NCBI GenBank assembly: GCA_963921825.1
Contig: OY997594.1
Span: 56,033,675 to 56,097,674 of the forward strand
From: Erodium maritimum
Taxonomy: Eukaryota; Streptophyta; Magnoliopsida; Geraniales; Geraniaceae
Length of the DNA stretch: 64,000 bases
Direction: 5' to 3'
Translations under genes and position numbers: made by a program
The notes under the pieces: generated by a model
Databases searched by the model: none
What the model was told of the DNA's origin: nothing
The model's input: the letters and a program-made list of their open reading frames with translations, nothing else
Shown: one piece after another, positions 1 through 10,706 of the stretch
Numbering within the stretch: position 1 is the first letter of the stretch
How the letters are laid out: each line of letters starts with the position of its first letter

Positions 1-538
1 CATCAAATGATGAGCCTATTTTTCTCGACATAGATGTTATTAATACGATTCAGAAATAACTCTTATTCATCATATTATGATGAGATTATTAGTTCTTCAG
101 AATCCTGATTTGGTCAAGGTTTAAGCAGATAGAAAGCATTCCATTCAATCATATCTGATGGGACAAATACTTTTTAAGCCTTCATACAAGAGCATTACTG
201 CCAAGCCTTTGTTTCCAACACATCCAACCCTGGAGATCGCACCAGAATTTAATGATTTCTTTACATGTTAGTTTTTCTTCTCTTACATAGTTACGTACTT
301 GCATTCATCTGTGGCTTTATTGGGTGAGAAGGACACAGTGAAATGTATCACAAAATATGAAATGCCTTCTTCTGGTTGACTGTACACAACGCATTAGGTA
401 AACGGCCTCAGTTTTGAGGGATAACCCCTTTCAAGAATCTTAACTCATGCATGAAATAACTATACAAAGCATGATCATGTGAATCCAGAGTTAATGAGCC
501 TTCAGTATTGTATAAACACACTAAAGACAAATACTAAC

Positions 539-1402
539 CTTGGGATGCAAAAGAAACACTGCTGTGTGAAATCCAAAAACAACAGCACGAACTGCAACAT
601 TAAAACGAACAATCAATGTATTGAAATTGTACCGAAATGACAAGGATAGCAACCAAATATGGCGCCGCTTAAACAATCACCTCCATTAACGATGAAGTTC
701 ATAAGATGAAAAACCTTCTGCGTTGTCCAGCCATATTCAGGCACTCTTAATTCAATCCTTATTAATTGAATCTACAGCAGAACAACAAAAATACCCAGCA
801 TTAGAAAACTAGTCACAATTTAATACCATGATGACCTCAACAGCATAATTTAAAAAAAAAAGAAAAAAAAAAACTAGTCATGGCATCATGAAAGGAACCA
901 TGTAGCACATGCAATATGAATACAATAAACTGCATTTCATCCACTAGGTGGAATGATTAAGAACCGAATTGGCAATGAGTAACTAGGTGGAACAATATTT
1001 GACTTTAGAGATTTAGCCTAGGAAAAGCATTATTAGAATTTTTGTTTTGACTGAACAGAAAAGCATAAATTCATATTTTGTTGTGCAGTGATATCCTTTT
1101 CCATTGAATTAGTTAGAGTAAAAGCGAAATAGAAAATCAGAGAAAAATAATATGTTTATTTTAGAGAAAAAACGGTCTGATGACAAGAATTGAGCAGTGC
1201 AGAAGATGATCGAGATGAAAATAAAGAGAGAATTGGGAAGCAAAAAGGGGAGAACCAGAGCAACAGAGGAGACGAGAGCATAAGCAGCGCAAAGAGCGTA
1301 GAAGATGCCATCCTGCCACCGGGCAGAGTCGTTGACCTCATCCCACCAGCTGCTGACGAGCATCCCCGCCTCCATGGGCCAGGACCTCGGCATTCCCCTC
1401 AT
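539..1402 (-). CDS. TOM1/TOM3-family membrane protein, first three exons (partial)
   Basis: Three exons are joined by canonical introns: 1402..1256 (49 codons), 771..681 and 591..539. The ends read GCTCTG|GT, then AG|ATTCAA to AATGGAG|GT, then AG|TTCGTG to CCCAAG|GT, and the reading phase is kept throughout. The spliced product begins MRGMPRSW, continues with [20 protein letters not shown] and then [19 protein letters not shown], and reaches [13 protein letters not shown]. That is the conserved N-terminal half of the plant TOM1/TOM3/THH1 family, multi-pass tonoplast proteins known as host factors for tobamovirus replication. By eye it is nearer TOM3/THH1 than TOM1. The first transmembrane segment spans the exon 1/exon 2 junction. 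The start at 1402 gives the usual short leader; an alternative Met lies three codons later. The 3' exons must lie beyond the left edge, since none is visible in 1-538. Family call is firm, paralogue uncertain. Confidence 0.85.
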
Positions 1403-1832
1403 TGCCAAATCGCCTTCTCTCTCTCTCTCTCTGTAACAAGTCAAATCGGCTCAAACCGCTGATGAGAAAGAGAGAGACACACACAGAAACTCACCAGAAG
1501 GTCCAAAGAAGGAATGAAGGAAGGAGAGAGTGAGTGCTTTTGGGGGCTTTGTGGGTGTTGAGCTTCTGATTTCTGGTAGCTCACACCTACGCTTCCAATT
1601 TCCAAACAGATGGGCAGCTAGCTTTGTTTGTGTGGTCGTTGTATTGTCTTTATTCCTATTTTATTTTATTTACAAACACAAACACATTTTGGTTCTGACT
1701 CCGAACCCGCCCACATGTTTTTCACCCAACTCCAACTTCATTTCTTCTGTCTTACACTTGGTTGGGTCATATGGGTGTTGGGACTTGGGACTCCCCTCTT
1801 TTCTTTTACGAAGTTTCTTCTTCTTATATGCT
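1403..1832. other. 5' flank of the TOM1-like gene with a CT microsatellite
   Basis: A (CT)n run lies at about 1415-1432, just upstream of the start codon on the minus strand, where it would read as a GA-rich leader. The remainder is AT-rich with no gene or repeat that I recognise; it presumably holds the promoter of the minus-strand gene. Confidence 0.5.
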
Positions 1833-1840
1833 CCCAATCC

Positions 1841-2369
1841 CAAGGCTGTAAATAGGGCTACGCGTTAGTCGGGCGGTGAGGACCCCTAGGCGTTAGGCGG
1901 GGATTAGTCTGGGTCTAGGCGGATTTAACTTTTTAATATGTTAAATTATTAATAAATATATATTACACAAATATAATCAAAAATTCAAAATCTAAACTAT
2001 ATTTGTATGGTATAAAAAAAACAAAAAGTATCAAATTACAAAATATTAAACCAAATAATGCTCTCATTTTGATTTTACTCTTTATTTTAATAAAAATATA
2101 AATTATAATGATGAACCACCAAAGAGAGACATGTGCATATTCTTTTTATCAAGAAATTTAAGACCATTACAAACATATCGTCTCTCTCACATTTTCATCT
2201 CTTTTTGGAATGTCCGATTTCACAAACCAGAGTCCCAAATTTTTGTCTAATCGGGTCGGACGACGAGTCGGGTGGTTTTCGGATTTTGGAACCCAGGCGA
2301 GGCGGCGAGTCGGGTGTTCTTATAGATTTTGGGGCCTAGGCAGACTAGACAAGGACTTTTACAACCATG
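1841..2369. mobile_element. hAT-type nonautonomous MITE with perfect 8-bp TSD
   Basis: The element is flanked by an exact 8-bp duplication CCCAATCC (1833-1840 and 2370-2377). Its ends are imperfect inverted repeats, CAAGGCTGTAAA on the left and, on the complementary strand of the right end, CATGGTTGTAAA. An 8-bp duplication and CA..TG termini fit the hAT superfamily. The subterminal parts carry repeated GGCGAGTCGGGTGG-like and CTAGGCG-like words and the middle is AT-rich. No coding sequence for a transposase is present (529 bp in all), so it is nonautonomous. Confidence 0.8.
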
Positions 2370-2377
2370 CCCAATCC

Positions 2378-2477
2378 TAGCTATTATGTTCGTTTGTGAA
2401 TGGTACTTTTATATTGAGATCTACCTTGCTTCTCTTTTTAAGGATGCTATGATAGTTCCAATTATATTACAAAACAA
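2378..2477. other. Short unannotated AT-rich spacer
   Basis: Nothing recognised between the MITE and the next LINE derivative. Confidence 0.4.
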
Positions 2478-3204
2478 TTATTTCTAATGTAATTTTTTTG
2501 ACTAAAAAATGTAATTTCATTAAACTTAGAACTCAACTACAAATGAGTGTATTATGAGGAAACAGTCTCTGACCACTAAGAACATAAATAAAACACATAT
2601 GTTTGTTATTCTTTTAACATTATAACCGTTATAAACGATATTGGAAATATGACGAAACTGACTATAACTGTTCAAGGTGTTGTCTAAACGCTGCATACTC
2701 TATAGAGTGCAACCAAACCTCCTTTCATCAGTTTCAACGGGAGGAGAGCGACGATGGTATATGTGATTCAGGGTTCCCTCCCGATAAAAGCACCCTGAAT
2801 CCTTAGGTAGAAGCCTTGAATCTTCGCTCGTTAATCATTAACCTTGTAAAAAGGAACAAAACAGGTAAAGTAAAATAAAGCCAGTTGATCATCGTAACCT
2901 AGAATCGGAGTAGAGATCGTGAAGGATGTCTTGGTGGAGGCCAAAGAGGTGGATACACCGATGATGACTTTAATGGCGGGTGCAGAGGCGGTGAACGCTG
3001 CTCAAAAGAGGGGGTCCGAGATGGGGATGGCGACTGATGTCGAGGAGAATCAGGCGACAATCATCGAGATTACGGAGGGGGCACCCGAGACCAAAGACAC
3101 GATGTTGGTGGTAGGGGGAGCCAACACGGTGGCTAAGAGTTGTACAAAAAAAACCCCTAATATAACGCATAGGGAGAATACTAAGTTTTATTTCTAATGT
3201 AATT
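2478..3204 (-). mobile_element. Short LINE derivative, 693 bp, perfect 17-bp TSD
   Basis: A 17-bp direct repeat TTATTTCTAATGTAATT flanks the body (2478-2494 and 3188-3204). The body starts on the left with TTTTTGACTAAAAAATG, the complement of a plant LINE 3' end (taatgaaatt..ttagtcaaaaa), so the element lies on the minus strand. The tail aligns word for word with those at 3358, 8450 and 10723 (for instance CTGACCACTA and GTATTG/GATATTGGAA blocks). The 5' part encodes only a degenerate piece. ORF1 core and ORF2 are absent, yet both element ends and the duplication are intact. Confidence 0.8.
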
Positions 3205-3344
3205 AAGTTGAATTGCATTTGATATTTTAGATTTTGTATTAGTGCAAAATGAAATTTGAAAGTGTCTAATAAAAAAAGAAGAAGACTTATTTACCTCGTT
3301 ATGTACATAGTATATGTGTAAAAACAATTATATGTAGACATTTA

Positions 3345-5821
3345 AATTATACGATTATTTTTTTACTAAAAAGGTGTAATTTCATTAAATAGATTTCAAT
3401 CGACAATAGAAGTGCATCAGGGAAACCCATGACCACAGTAAAAGAGTTATTACATGGTATTGAGCCCCTAAGGTCTGTCTACGCATAACTTTGTGACAAA
3501 AGAACCGATACATGCGGTTTGTTAGGGAGCCATAAAGGCGAACAAAAAGTAAATAACAATGAACCTGGTGTCTGTTGCTCAAGGTATTGCCCAGCTGCTG
3601 AATATTCTATAAAATGCGACCAAACCTGCTGACACCGGCTTCCAAGGGAGGCAGAGCTCTTCCCAAGGACCCCTCATAGGACCAGTCCCTAGAGCACTGA
3701 ATCCCTTTCATTACTCCATACGGGCCTACTTCTCAGCCCGGTCTTGATCTTCCCGGGGCTCCTCTATAGAACCCCGTTTCACTCCCCCACCTCCCGCTCC
3801 ACAAATAGACTCAACTCCAACTCCAAGTCCAGTTCTATCTATATGCACAGGCAGGTGTGGGGGTCGGCTCAACTGCCCCCGGAGGGATGGCCGATCACCA
3901 AGTTCTTCCAACCCGGATCAGTCAACCGGATTTGGGAGACGCTCTGAGGGCTCACACCTGAGGTACAGTAGCCGAGGGTACTATTGGGCCCCTACCTCGA
4001 GATAAGGTACCCTAAGGTGCAGAAGTCGAGGACACCAGTCGGTGAGGTATCTGACCGTCCCAGTCTGTCGCATACGTCTTAGGTTGTCGGTCTTTCTGAT
4101 ACTCTAAGATGGAGGAGCGAACTTGGGCTTACCCACCCTCTCCCGATCACAACCAACCACCATGTGACTAATCATGCCACAATTAAAACAAAACACAGGG
4201 AGTTTTGTATAGGTAAGAGTGACACAAACCAGATCGGGAAATTCCCAAAATCGAAGTAAAATATGACGACAAAGAGGACGCTCCACAAGGTGCCAAAATT
4301 GGACCTTTACTGTACCACCCCAACAGATGCCCCATTGGTCACATGGGACCTCGACACTCAATCCTAGTATTGAGCCGATCGTCTCTCCCGTGGTTTTGGT
4401 GCGCACCACCGGAGGGAGACCATGGGCATGCACATAGAGTTGCAATCGATCTAAGGTAGGAGGCTCCCTAGCCATTGGGTCCAAATCAGCCAACATGAGG
4501 GGTCGTCCATCAAAACACCACGGCTCGTTCCCACGAACCCATGAGCGAGCCGCCACTGTCTCAAAGTAAAATACGAACGCCCCAAGCCGATGTCCTTGAT
4601 GACCAAACCTTCAGCCGACTTCCCTCATGCCCTAGTAATTACCCTGAGAAGGACCTCTTAACGGGGTGGCTTGGAGGTCCATAGTTTTCCCAACATGGAA
4701 GAATGTTGGTGTGCGATGCGAGGACCGATGGGCTCACATCTTGGTACGAGACTTCCACCACCTCATCTTCACCCTTCTCTAGCGAATAGGTCGAGAGGCC
4801 ATCCTAGAGATTGAGCAGATGGGACTTCACTGACACCAGTAGTTCCGACGACTTCGAGGCGGTCCCAGACTCCTTGGGCTTGAAGGATCTGCGGTGGTAG
4901 ACCATTCCTAAAGGAGGAGAGAGCAACGTCGGGAGCACTAACACCCGATCAGCGTTGTGGACGAATATCCCCTTACAAAGAGCCTACAACTCCTTCCGAC
5001 CTGGTTCCTCCCTCTCCAGGTCAATCATATGGGCCTTACCTCGAGAGGGGTCCCTAACCAGTGGAGGCGGCGGGGTAAATATAGGAAGCTCCAAAACCCT
5101 AGTGTAACTTGTGCCTGAAGTTAGGGTTTTGGTCAAGGAAGGACGATTGCACACCCATTCAGAGGATCCTGGAGAGAAGACTACATCCCCCATTGGTGGA
5201 GCAGAAGGGATGACCGACTCCTTTAGCCCCAGTTCCTACCTTCCTTGAAGAGGATCACGGACCACAGAAGATGACGGGGATGCGGTAGGGGCCACCGTCG
5301 ATTGCAGCGTGCCAAGGACGTTAAATTCCGATGGAAGTTGAGGAGCTGAGGCAATTGCTAGAGGCAATGACGAAGGCAAGCCATCATGTTTGGATGAAGG
5401 CGGTGGAGACGTCAAAACCCTAACATAGCTTGGGGTAGAAGTTAGCGTTTTAGTCTTGAGGGGACGACCCCACCTTGGTTTGACCAGCGGTTTAGAGGAT
5501 CCCAAAGAGTAGGCCATAAGGGCCACTAACGTCAGAGCCGAAGGAAGGCTTGTGGAAGGAGAAGAGAGAATGACCACAGCCAAAGACTGCTTTGCCTTCC
5601 GGTTCCTTCTCATCTTAATAGGGGCACAACCTCCGAGGAGGGGCACAATGGTGGCATAGGTGGTGTGTGTTGCACCACGTTAGGCTGCGATGGGATAAGA
5701 CCGACGATGAAAGCAGTAATCATGTCGACGACAAGAGTAGGGCCCTCCATAGGTGGGGCTAGGGTTACATTGGTAAGGAGGAAGATCTCGACTTGATAGA
5801 GAGTAGGTAATTATACGATTA
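3345..5821 (-). mobile_element. ORF1-only LINE derivative, 2451 bp, perfect 13-bp TSD
   Basis: A 13-bp duplication AATTATACGATTA (3345-3357 and 5809-5821) encloses a body with a T-rich left end, the complement of a poly(A) tail following CACCTTTTTAGT. It carries an ORF1 region (about 4104-5650) and a 3' region (3358-4100), but no endonuclease or reverse transcriptase sequence. Because both ends and the target-site duplication are intact, the copy appears to have been inserted in this short form rather than eroded afterwards. Member of a local family with the copies at 2478, 5870, 7918, 8450 and 10707. Confidence 0.85.
4104..5646 (-). pseudogene. LINE ORF1 remnant (DUF4283 and CCHC zinc knuckle)
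   Basis: The minus strand encodes, in pieces, a proline/serine-rich N-terminal part (5646-5236) and a C-terminal block (4556-4104, 150 residues). The C-terminal block begins AARSWVRGNEPWCFDGRPL, the typical end of the DUF4283 domain of plant LINE ORF1 proteins. It has a zinc knuckle of spacing C-X2-C-X4-H-X4-C at residues 123, 126, 131 and 136 (CFNCGMISHMVVGC). ORF1 proteins bind the element RNA and act as chaperone in the retrotransposition particle. The frame is broken between the blocks, so this copy is not expected to make a full protein. Confidence 0.8.
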
Positions 5822-5869
5822 ATTAAATACATATTGTGATGATTTGGGTCAAATTTGAGGAACAATTAT

Positions 5870-7898
5870 TTTTTTAATAAAGAGCATTATCTATTTTATT
5901 GAATAAGGAAAACAAATCATTTTAGACCCTTCATAGCGGCATCGAATCTTTGTTGAATGCATTGTCGTATCATAGACAAGAATACCGGTCCTACAGTAGG
6001 AGACGATTGTGGTAAACATGACTTAAAAACTAAAACATGAATTAAAACCAAAACTAAAACAGAAATTAAAACTAAATGGCTCAAACTGCCAAGAACCGCT
6101 CAAAGTAGTGCCTAAACGCTGCTTGATCTCTGATTTCCAAGAACTCTTTTTGTCGAGATGTGGGAGACCGAACTTGAACCTGACAATCTGATCGAGATGT
6201 AAGGCTTGGACAAGTGACCCCTCCCAAAGTAGGCCCCTGAAGCCATAGGTACCTATCATACCTCATGATGGGGCCTAGGCCTCGCCTGATCTTCACGCGG
6301 CTCCCTCGTAGTGTCTCTCTTCTGACCGAATGGGCATGTTGGCCTTTCTAGTGGGCCTGACAACTTCTAAGGTGGGACATACCCAAGGAGGTCTATCCTT
6401 GAAGAGTACCCAAGTCCTCGAGTAGAAGGCTTAACCCCAGTACGACCCTGAATCCCAAGATAATGGTTATGTATCATGTTCGAGGCTATAAGGGGCCCTT
6501 ACACCGAGACGACCCGACCTTAAGTATCGTGTCCGAGGTCAGTGATGCAAACCCCGATGGTGCTTGTGGTGCTTACATACCCCAATCCATGGTGTATGTC
6601 TTCCCTAGCTTGCCAGACCTGAACTCCAGGATCGAATCATCAAACTTGGGTGTCCATGGTACCTCCTAGTCACAGTCCCGTACCATATGTCCGATTCGAC
6701 CACAATTGAAACATAAGGATTGAAGGCCCTAATAGGCTAGGGTAACCCTCACCGGGTCTAGGAACTCCCTGAACCGATGATCATGGTACGCCGAAGAGGG
6801 CGGTGAAGGTCCATCCAAAAATGAACCCTCAATATTCCGCCCCAATAAAGCCCCCATTGATCGCAAGGGACTTCCACGCACTAACGTAACCCCTATCACT
6901 TCCTAATGGCCTTGGTCCGGACAGGGGGTGGAATTCCTCGAGCATCACCCACAATTGGATGCGATCTAACCTAGGGAGATCTCGAGCCATTGGGTCGACA
7001 ATCTCGCCAAGTAGCAATGAGTGACCTTGAAAGCATCAAGGTTCATTATTCTGAACCCAAGCCTTAGCATCCTAGGACATGAAGTAGAGCACAAAGGTCC
7101 CTGGTTCAAGGTCTTTGACCACCAGATCCAAGGGCGAACGACCTCATGCACGCATGATGATCGTGATCATGGATTCCTTTCGGGCCGGGTTGGGAGAAAC
7201 TAGGCGTCCCACCATACCATATTGGAGACAAGCCAGTACTTGATGGTCCGTCGGAGTATATGGAACCACAATATCCATATCTTCCTCTTTGGTGAGGTAG
7301 CATGCAGAAAAATTATCCTGAAGATCCCCCATCAACGATAGTGGATTAGGTGGTATCGGAACCCTAGCCGAAATTTCATCCACTAGTGCCACCAGGATGG
7401 GTGGAGACGGAGCCCTAGTAGTCACCCTAACCCACAAAACAGGACCATCAAGGGTTGGAGACAACGTTGTGGGCACCTGTGACAGAGCCTGGCCGAGAGG
7501 CTTCAAAGGATGGCCTCGCTTCACCTTCGCTAGGGTCGTGACTGGTGGTGTGAGCCCTGGAGAGAAGGCCACCAATGGCGTATCAACTAGCGATGAGAGA
7601 CTATGTGGGAGGAGTAAGGCTGGTGATGGTGTGGTTGGAGATATTGACGAGGGCACTTTGGGCGTGTGCTTCTTCCTCACCCGAATTGGACGTACAAAGG
7701 TTTTGGGGGTATGAAAAGGGGGGTTGGAAATTTTTTCCCAATTGGCGATGAAGGGGACGTATTGAGAGCCGGTGGCAGCGACATGACTATGAATGAGGCT
7801 AATGTCGGTGGCGTAGACGATATGGGAGAAAGGGTAGGGTTAGGGCTAAAACGTTCTCTAGAGAAGGAGGTAAATGACTCGAAACATGAGAGCATTAT
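5870..7898 (-). mobile_element. ORF1-only LINE derivative, second copy
   Basis: The left end TTTTTTTAATAAAGAGCATTATC corresponds to the tail of the neighbouring copies. The sequence CTCAAAGTAGTGCCTAAACG near 6095 aligns with CTCAAGGTATTGCCCAGCTG in the copy to the left. The right end resembles the 5' end of the first copy (TAGGGTTAGGGCTAAAACG). AGAGCATTAT occurs at 5881-5890 and 7889-7898 and may be the target-site duplication, but the left occurrence overlaps what looks like the tail, so this boundary is uncertain. No ORF2 is present. Confidence 0.65.
6668..7680 (-). pseudogene. LINE ORF1 remnant with intact CCHC motif
   Basis: Minus-strand reading gives an N-terminal Pro/Ser/Thr-rich segment (7680-7144) with PYTPTDHQVLACLQYGMVGRL, matching the start of the DUF4283 fold. 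Frame-broken DUF4283 pieces follow (7151-6829). A zinc knuckle CFNCGRIGHMVRDCD is encoded at about 6718-6670. The CCHC residues are all present although the surrounding frame is disrupted by stops. Confidence 0.7.
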
Positions 7899-7917
7899 TT
7901 TTGAAAATTTTCCAATA

Positions 7918-8449
7918 GTTTTTTTAGGATAAGAAGTAACTTCATTAATAGAAAAACAGAGTCATTACAATGACCATTACACTTGTAGGGATAATGATCC
8001 AATAACCCTTAGAAACGAACCAGTTCAATAGGAAACGGTTATAGCAATCAGAACTAAAACAAGAAATATAAACTAAAATAGTAACTGAAACCAAAACTAT
8101 AACAAATATAAAATCCAAAGGATTCCAACTACCAAGAACCCTCAAAGTAGGGCCTAAATGTTGCTTGGTTCCTGCTCTCCAAAGACTCATTTTTTCAAAT
8201 GAGCTACCGAACTTGAACTTGATAATTTGGCTGGGAGTAGCGGCTCATCCAAAAGACTCTTCAGGGAATAGGTCCCTGGAACCCAGGTTGCCTATCATCC
8301 CTCATGGCGGGGCTGCTTCCCAACCCTCGCTTAATCCTCCCGTGACTCCCCCGTTGTATCCCTCTTTTAGCCCATCAGGCCCTATAGCTTTTCAGATAGG
8401 ATATACCCAAAAAAGCCTATCTCAGAGCACCCAAAAAAGTATCTGATAG
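7918..8449 (-). mobile_element. 5'-truncated LINE derivative (3' tail only)
   Basis: Starts at the left with a T7 run and AGGATAAGAAGTAACTTCATT. It aligns to the 3' regions of its neighbours (CTCAAAGTAGGGCCTAAATG; CTCATGGCGGGGCTGCTTCCC versus CTCATGATGGGGCCTAGGCC). It stops abruptly where the next tail begins at 8450. No coding part is left. It may be truncated, or interrupted by the insertion of the next copy. Confidence 0.6.
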
Positions 8450-10560
8450 TTTTTTTTGACTAAAAGGTGCAATATTATAAATTTAGAATCCAACTACAGA
8501 GGTGTGTGCCAGGGAACATACTATCTGACCACTAGAAAAGAACAGATACAGAAAATATGTTCGTAGTTCTTTGAAGTACTAGAACCGTCGTAGACAGTAT
8601 TGAAACGCCACATAGACAGGAAGGAAAGATGGGGGATAAGAAGATGGTATTGGAAGTCCTGCTCCAAATCACGAGCATGGACTACATCAGTTGTAGGAGG
8701 AAAGACTTTAACCAGGGACCCCTCCTAGAGCCAATCCCTGAAGCCCGAGGAAGCTAACATTCCTCTTGGCGAGGCTATTTCCCAGTCCTAGGGAACATAA
8801 GCAGCAATCCTCTTCACCCCTCCGGTAGCAGCTCCTTCACTATCTTTGTGCCTAGGCGGAAAGGGCGCTGAAACTTCAGTATCCCTGCCACCAGAGAGCT
8901 GGCCGGCCACCAAATTTTTTCAGTCGGGATCCATATTCCCGGGGTGGGTGCTAACCCGAGGCCTTGTATGATTAGATATAGTACTCAGGGAAACACACAG
9001 TCTCCTTCCTCAAGACGAGAAGCCCTTAAATACAGTGCTCGGGAAAACCCTCCCAAAGCCTGGGGGTATAATCGGCAGCGGGTTCTCAGACCAGTCTGTC
9101 GCATACGGCTTCACCAACTTTTCCTTCTAAAATTACAGGATAGAGGTACCATACCTCAAGGTACCCTGTAACTCCAGCCCGCAATCCCTCACGACTTGAC
9201 CAATTCTCCCGTGATTGAAGTAGAAGTTTTGGATCCTTTTATAGGTGAGGTCGACTTTCACGGGATTCGGGAAGTGCTTGAACATCAATAACAGTCCCCG
9301 CTTGAGAGGACGTTCAACAAGGTACCAAAAACGCACTCTCATAGTTCTTCCCCAGCACATACCCCACCAATCACTGATCGCAGTGTACCTCCACACATGC
9401 CCCCCAAGGCGTCACCGATTTTCTTCCCCATTTCCTTCGTCCGAACCAAGGACGGCAGACCCCGAGCGTGGACCCATAGCTGCAAGCGGTCCAACACAGA
9501 AATTTCCCGACATAGGGGTTCAGCTGTTCGAGCAAAAGGGGGTGTCCGTCGAAGCACCAGGGTTCATTTTCCAAGGCCCAAGATCGTGCCTCTGCCGTCC
9601 GAAAATAGAAGTCGAAGACTCCCGAGCCAAGATCTTTGACGACCAAGCCTTCTGCAGCTCGCCCCCACACAGTGGCGATGATACGGAGGAGAATGTCCTT
9701 CTGGGGAGGCTTTGACGTCCATAACTTTCCCATCAGTCTCCACAGCTGACGGGCGATGACCATGGCATTAACCGGGGAGTAAGAGACCATGTCCTTAACA
9801 TGCTCGTCATCATCGCGGGAGTAGGAGGAGAGCCCATCCTGGAGTGCCGACATAGATGCATGTAACTCCGGTAAAGACATAGTGGTTGGCGAAGGGGGCT
9901 CATCCAACAAGAGGGCCACCTTCCGATCACGGACCATATCGGCCGGAACAATAAGGAGAGAGGGAATGAGCGGGACCCTATCCTTATTGGGAAGACAGCG
10001 ACCCAAGCCCAATGCCTCCATCGATGTACGTGGGGATCCTCCAACGCGCCTTCCCCCGCAACGGGTCCCGTTAAAGAGGAGGGGTCGAATCAACCCGAGT
10101 AGTAGGAACACAAGAAGGAGATGGAGCAGAGGCGATGGGAAGAGGCGGCAGAGCGAGACCCAATGACATGTTTCTTGTAGATGAAGAAACGCCCTTCGGT
10201 TGTACCGGACGTCCTCGATGTGGTTTTCCGGTAGTGGTTGGAGTATAGGCTCTCATTACGAAGGGTACCAGTGTAATGAAGAGAGAGGGTGGTGGACTCG
10301 CCGGAGTAGAAGGAGGCGATGAAGAAGACCAAATTAGGGTTTGCTTCGGATTCCTCCTACGCCCGGGTTCTAAGGCTGGAGGTTCCACAGATGAAGACGT
10401 GGTCTTCGAGGGAGAGGCCTGCATCGGGGGCAACATGACGGAGCTGGCAGGGAGTACAACAAAGACGTCTTCAAAGTTGTCGGTAGTAAAAACGGGGCTA
10501 GAAAACACTATACTCACAGAGAGAGTGGACGACTAAAGCTAGAGTTGCTCTCAATTAGCG
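8450..10560 (-). mobile_element. ORF1-only LINE derivative, third long copy
   Basis: The left end is a T8 run followed by GACTAAAAGGTGCAA, the complement of the plant LINE tail. The next 150 bases align with the copies at 2495 and 10723. The middle and right part encode ORF1 on the minus strand. I could not find a convincing target-site duplication, and the right boundary is placed by similarity to the other 5' ends. No ORF2. Confidence 0.65.
9133..10517 (-). pseudogene. LINE ORF1 remnant (DUF4283), degenerate knuckle
   Basis: The longest piece (10111-9371, 246 residues) contains VIARQLWRLMGKLWTSKPPQ, followed by ATVWGRAAEGLVVKDLGSGV and ARSWALENEPWCFDGHPLLL, a clear DUF4283 order. A frame change leads to 9396-9133, with VEVHCDQ / DWWGMCWGRTMRVRFWYLVE and a zinc knuckle degraded to YFNHGRIGQVVRDCG, where both of the first two cysteines are lost. 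The N-terminal part is at 10517-10071. Inactive copy. Confidence 0.75.
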
Positions 10561-10706
10561 AGAGAGGAACATTTTCTTTTTCTATGTTAGGAATACAATT
10601 TTCTAGCGTTTAATGGCTCAAACAAAACAAATATAAATCCAGTAGTATCATACGAAAATTTGATTTTGAAAGGGTTACTATTCCTGATCCGGTAGATGGT
10701 GCACTA
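10561..10706. other. Spacer between LINE derivatives
   Basis: AT-rich, no recognised feature. Confidence 0.4.

Noticed and set aside
1190-1462. Plus-strand frame of 90 codons
   Set aside because: Antisense to TOM1-like exon 1 and its CT-rich leader.
5881-7898. 10-bp TSD AGAGCATTAT for the second LINE derivative
   Set aside because: The left occurrence lies inside what aligns with the element tail, so it may be chance; reported only as uncertain.
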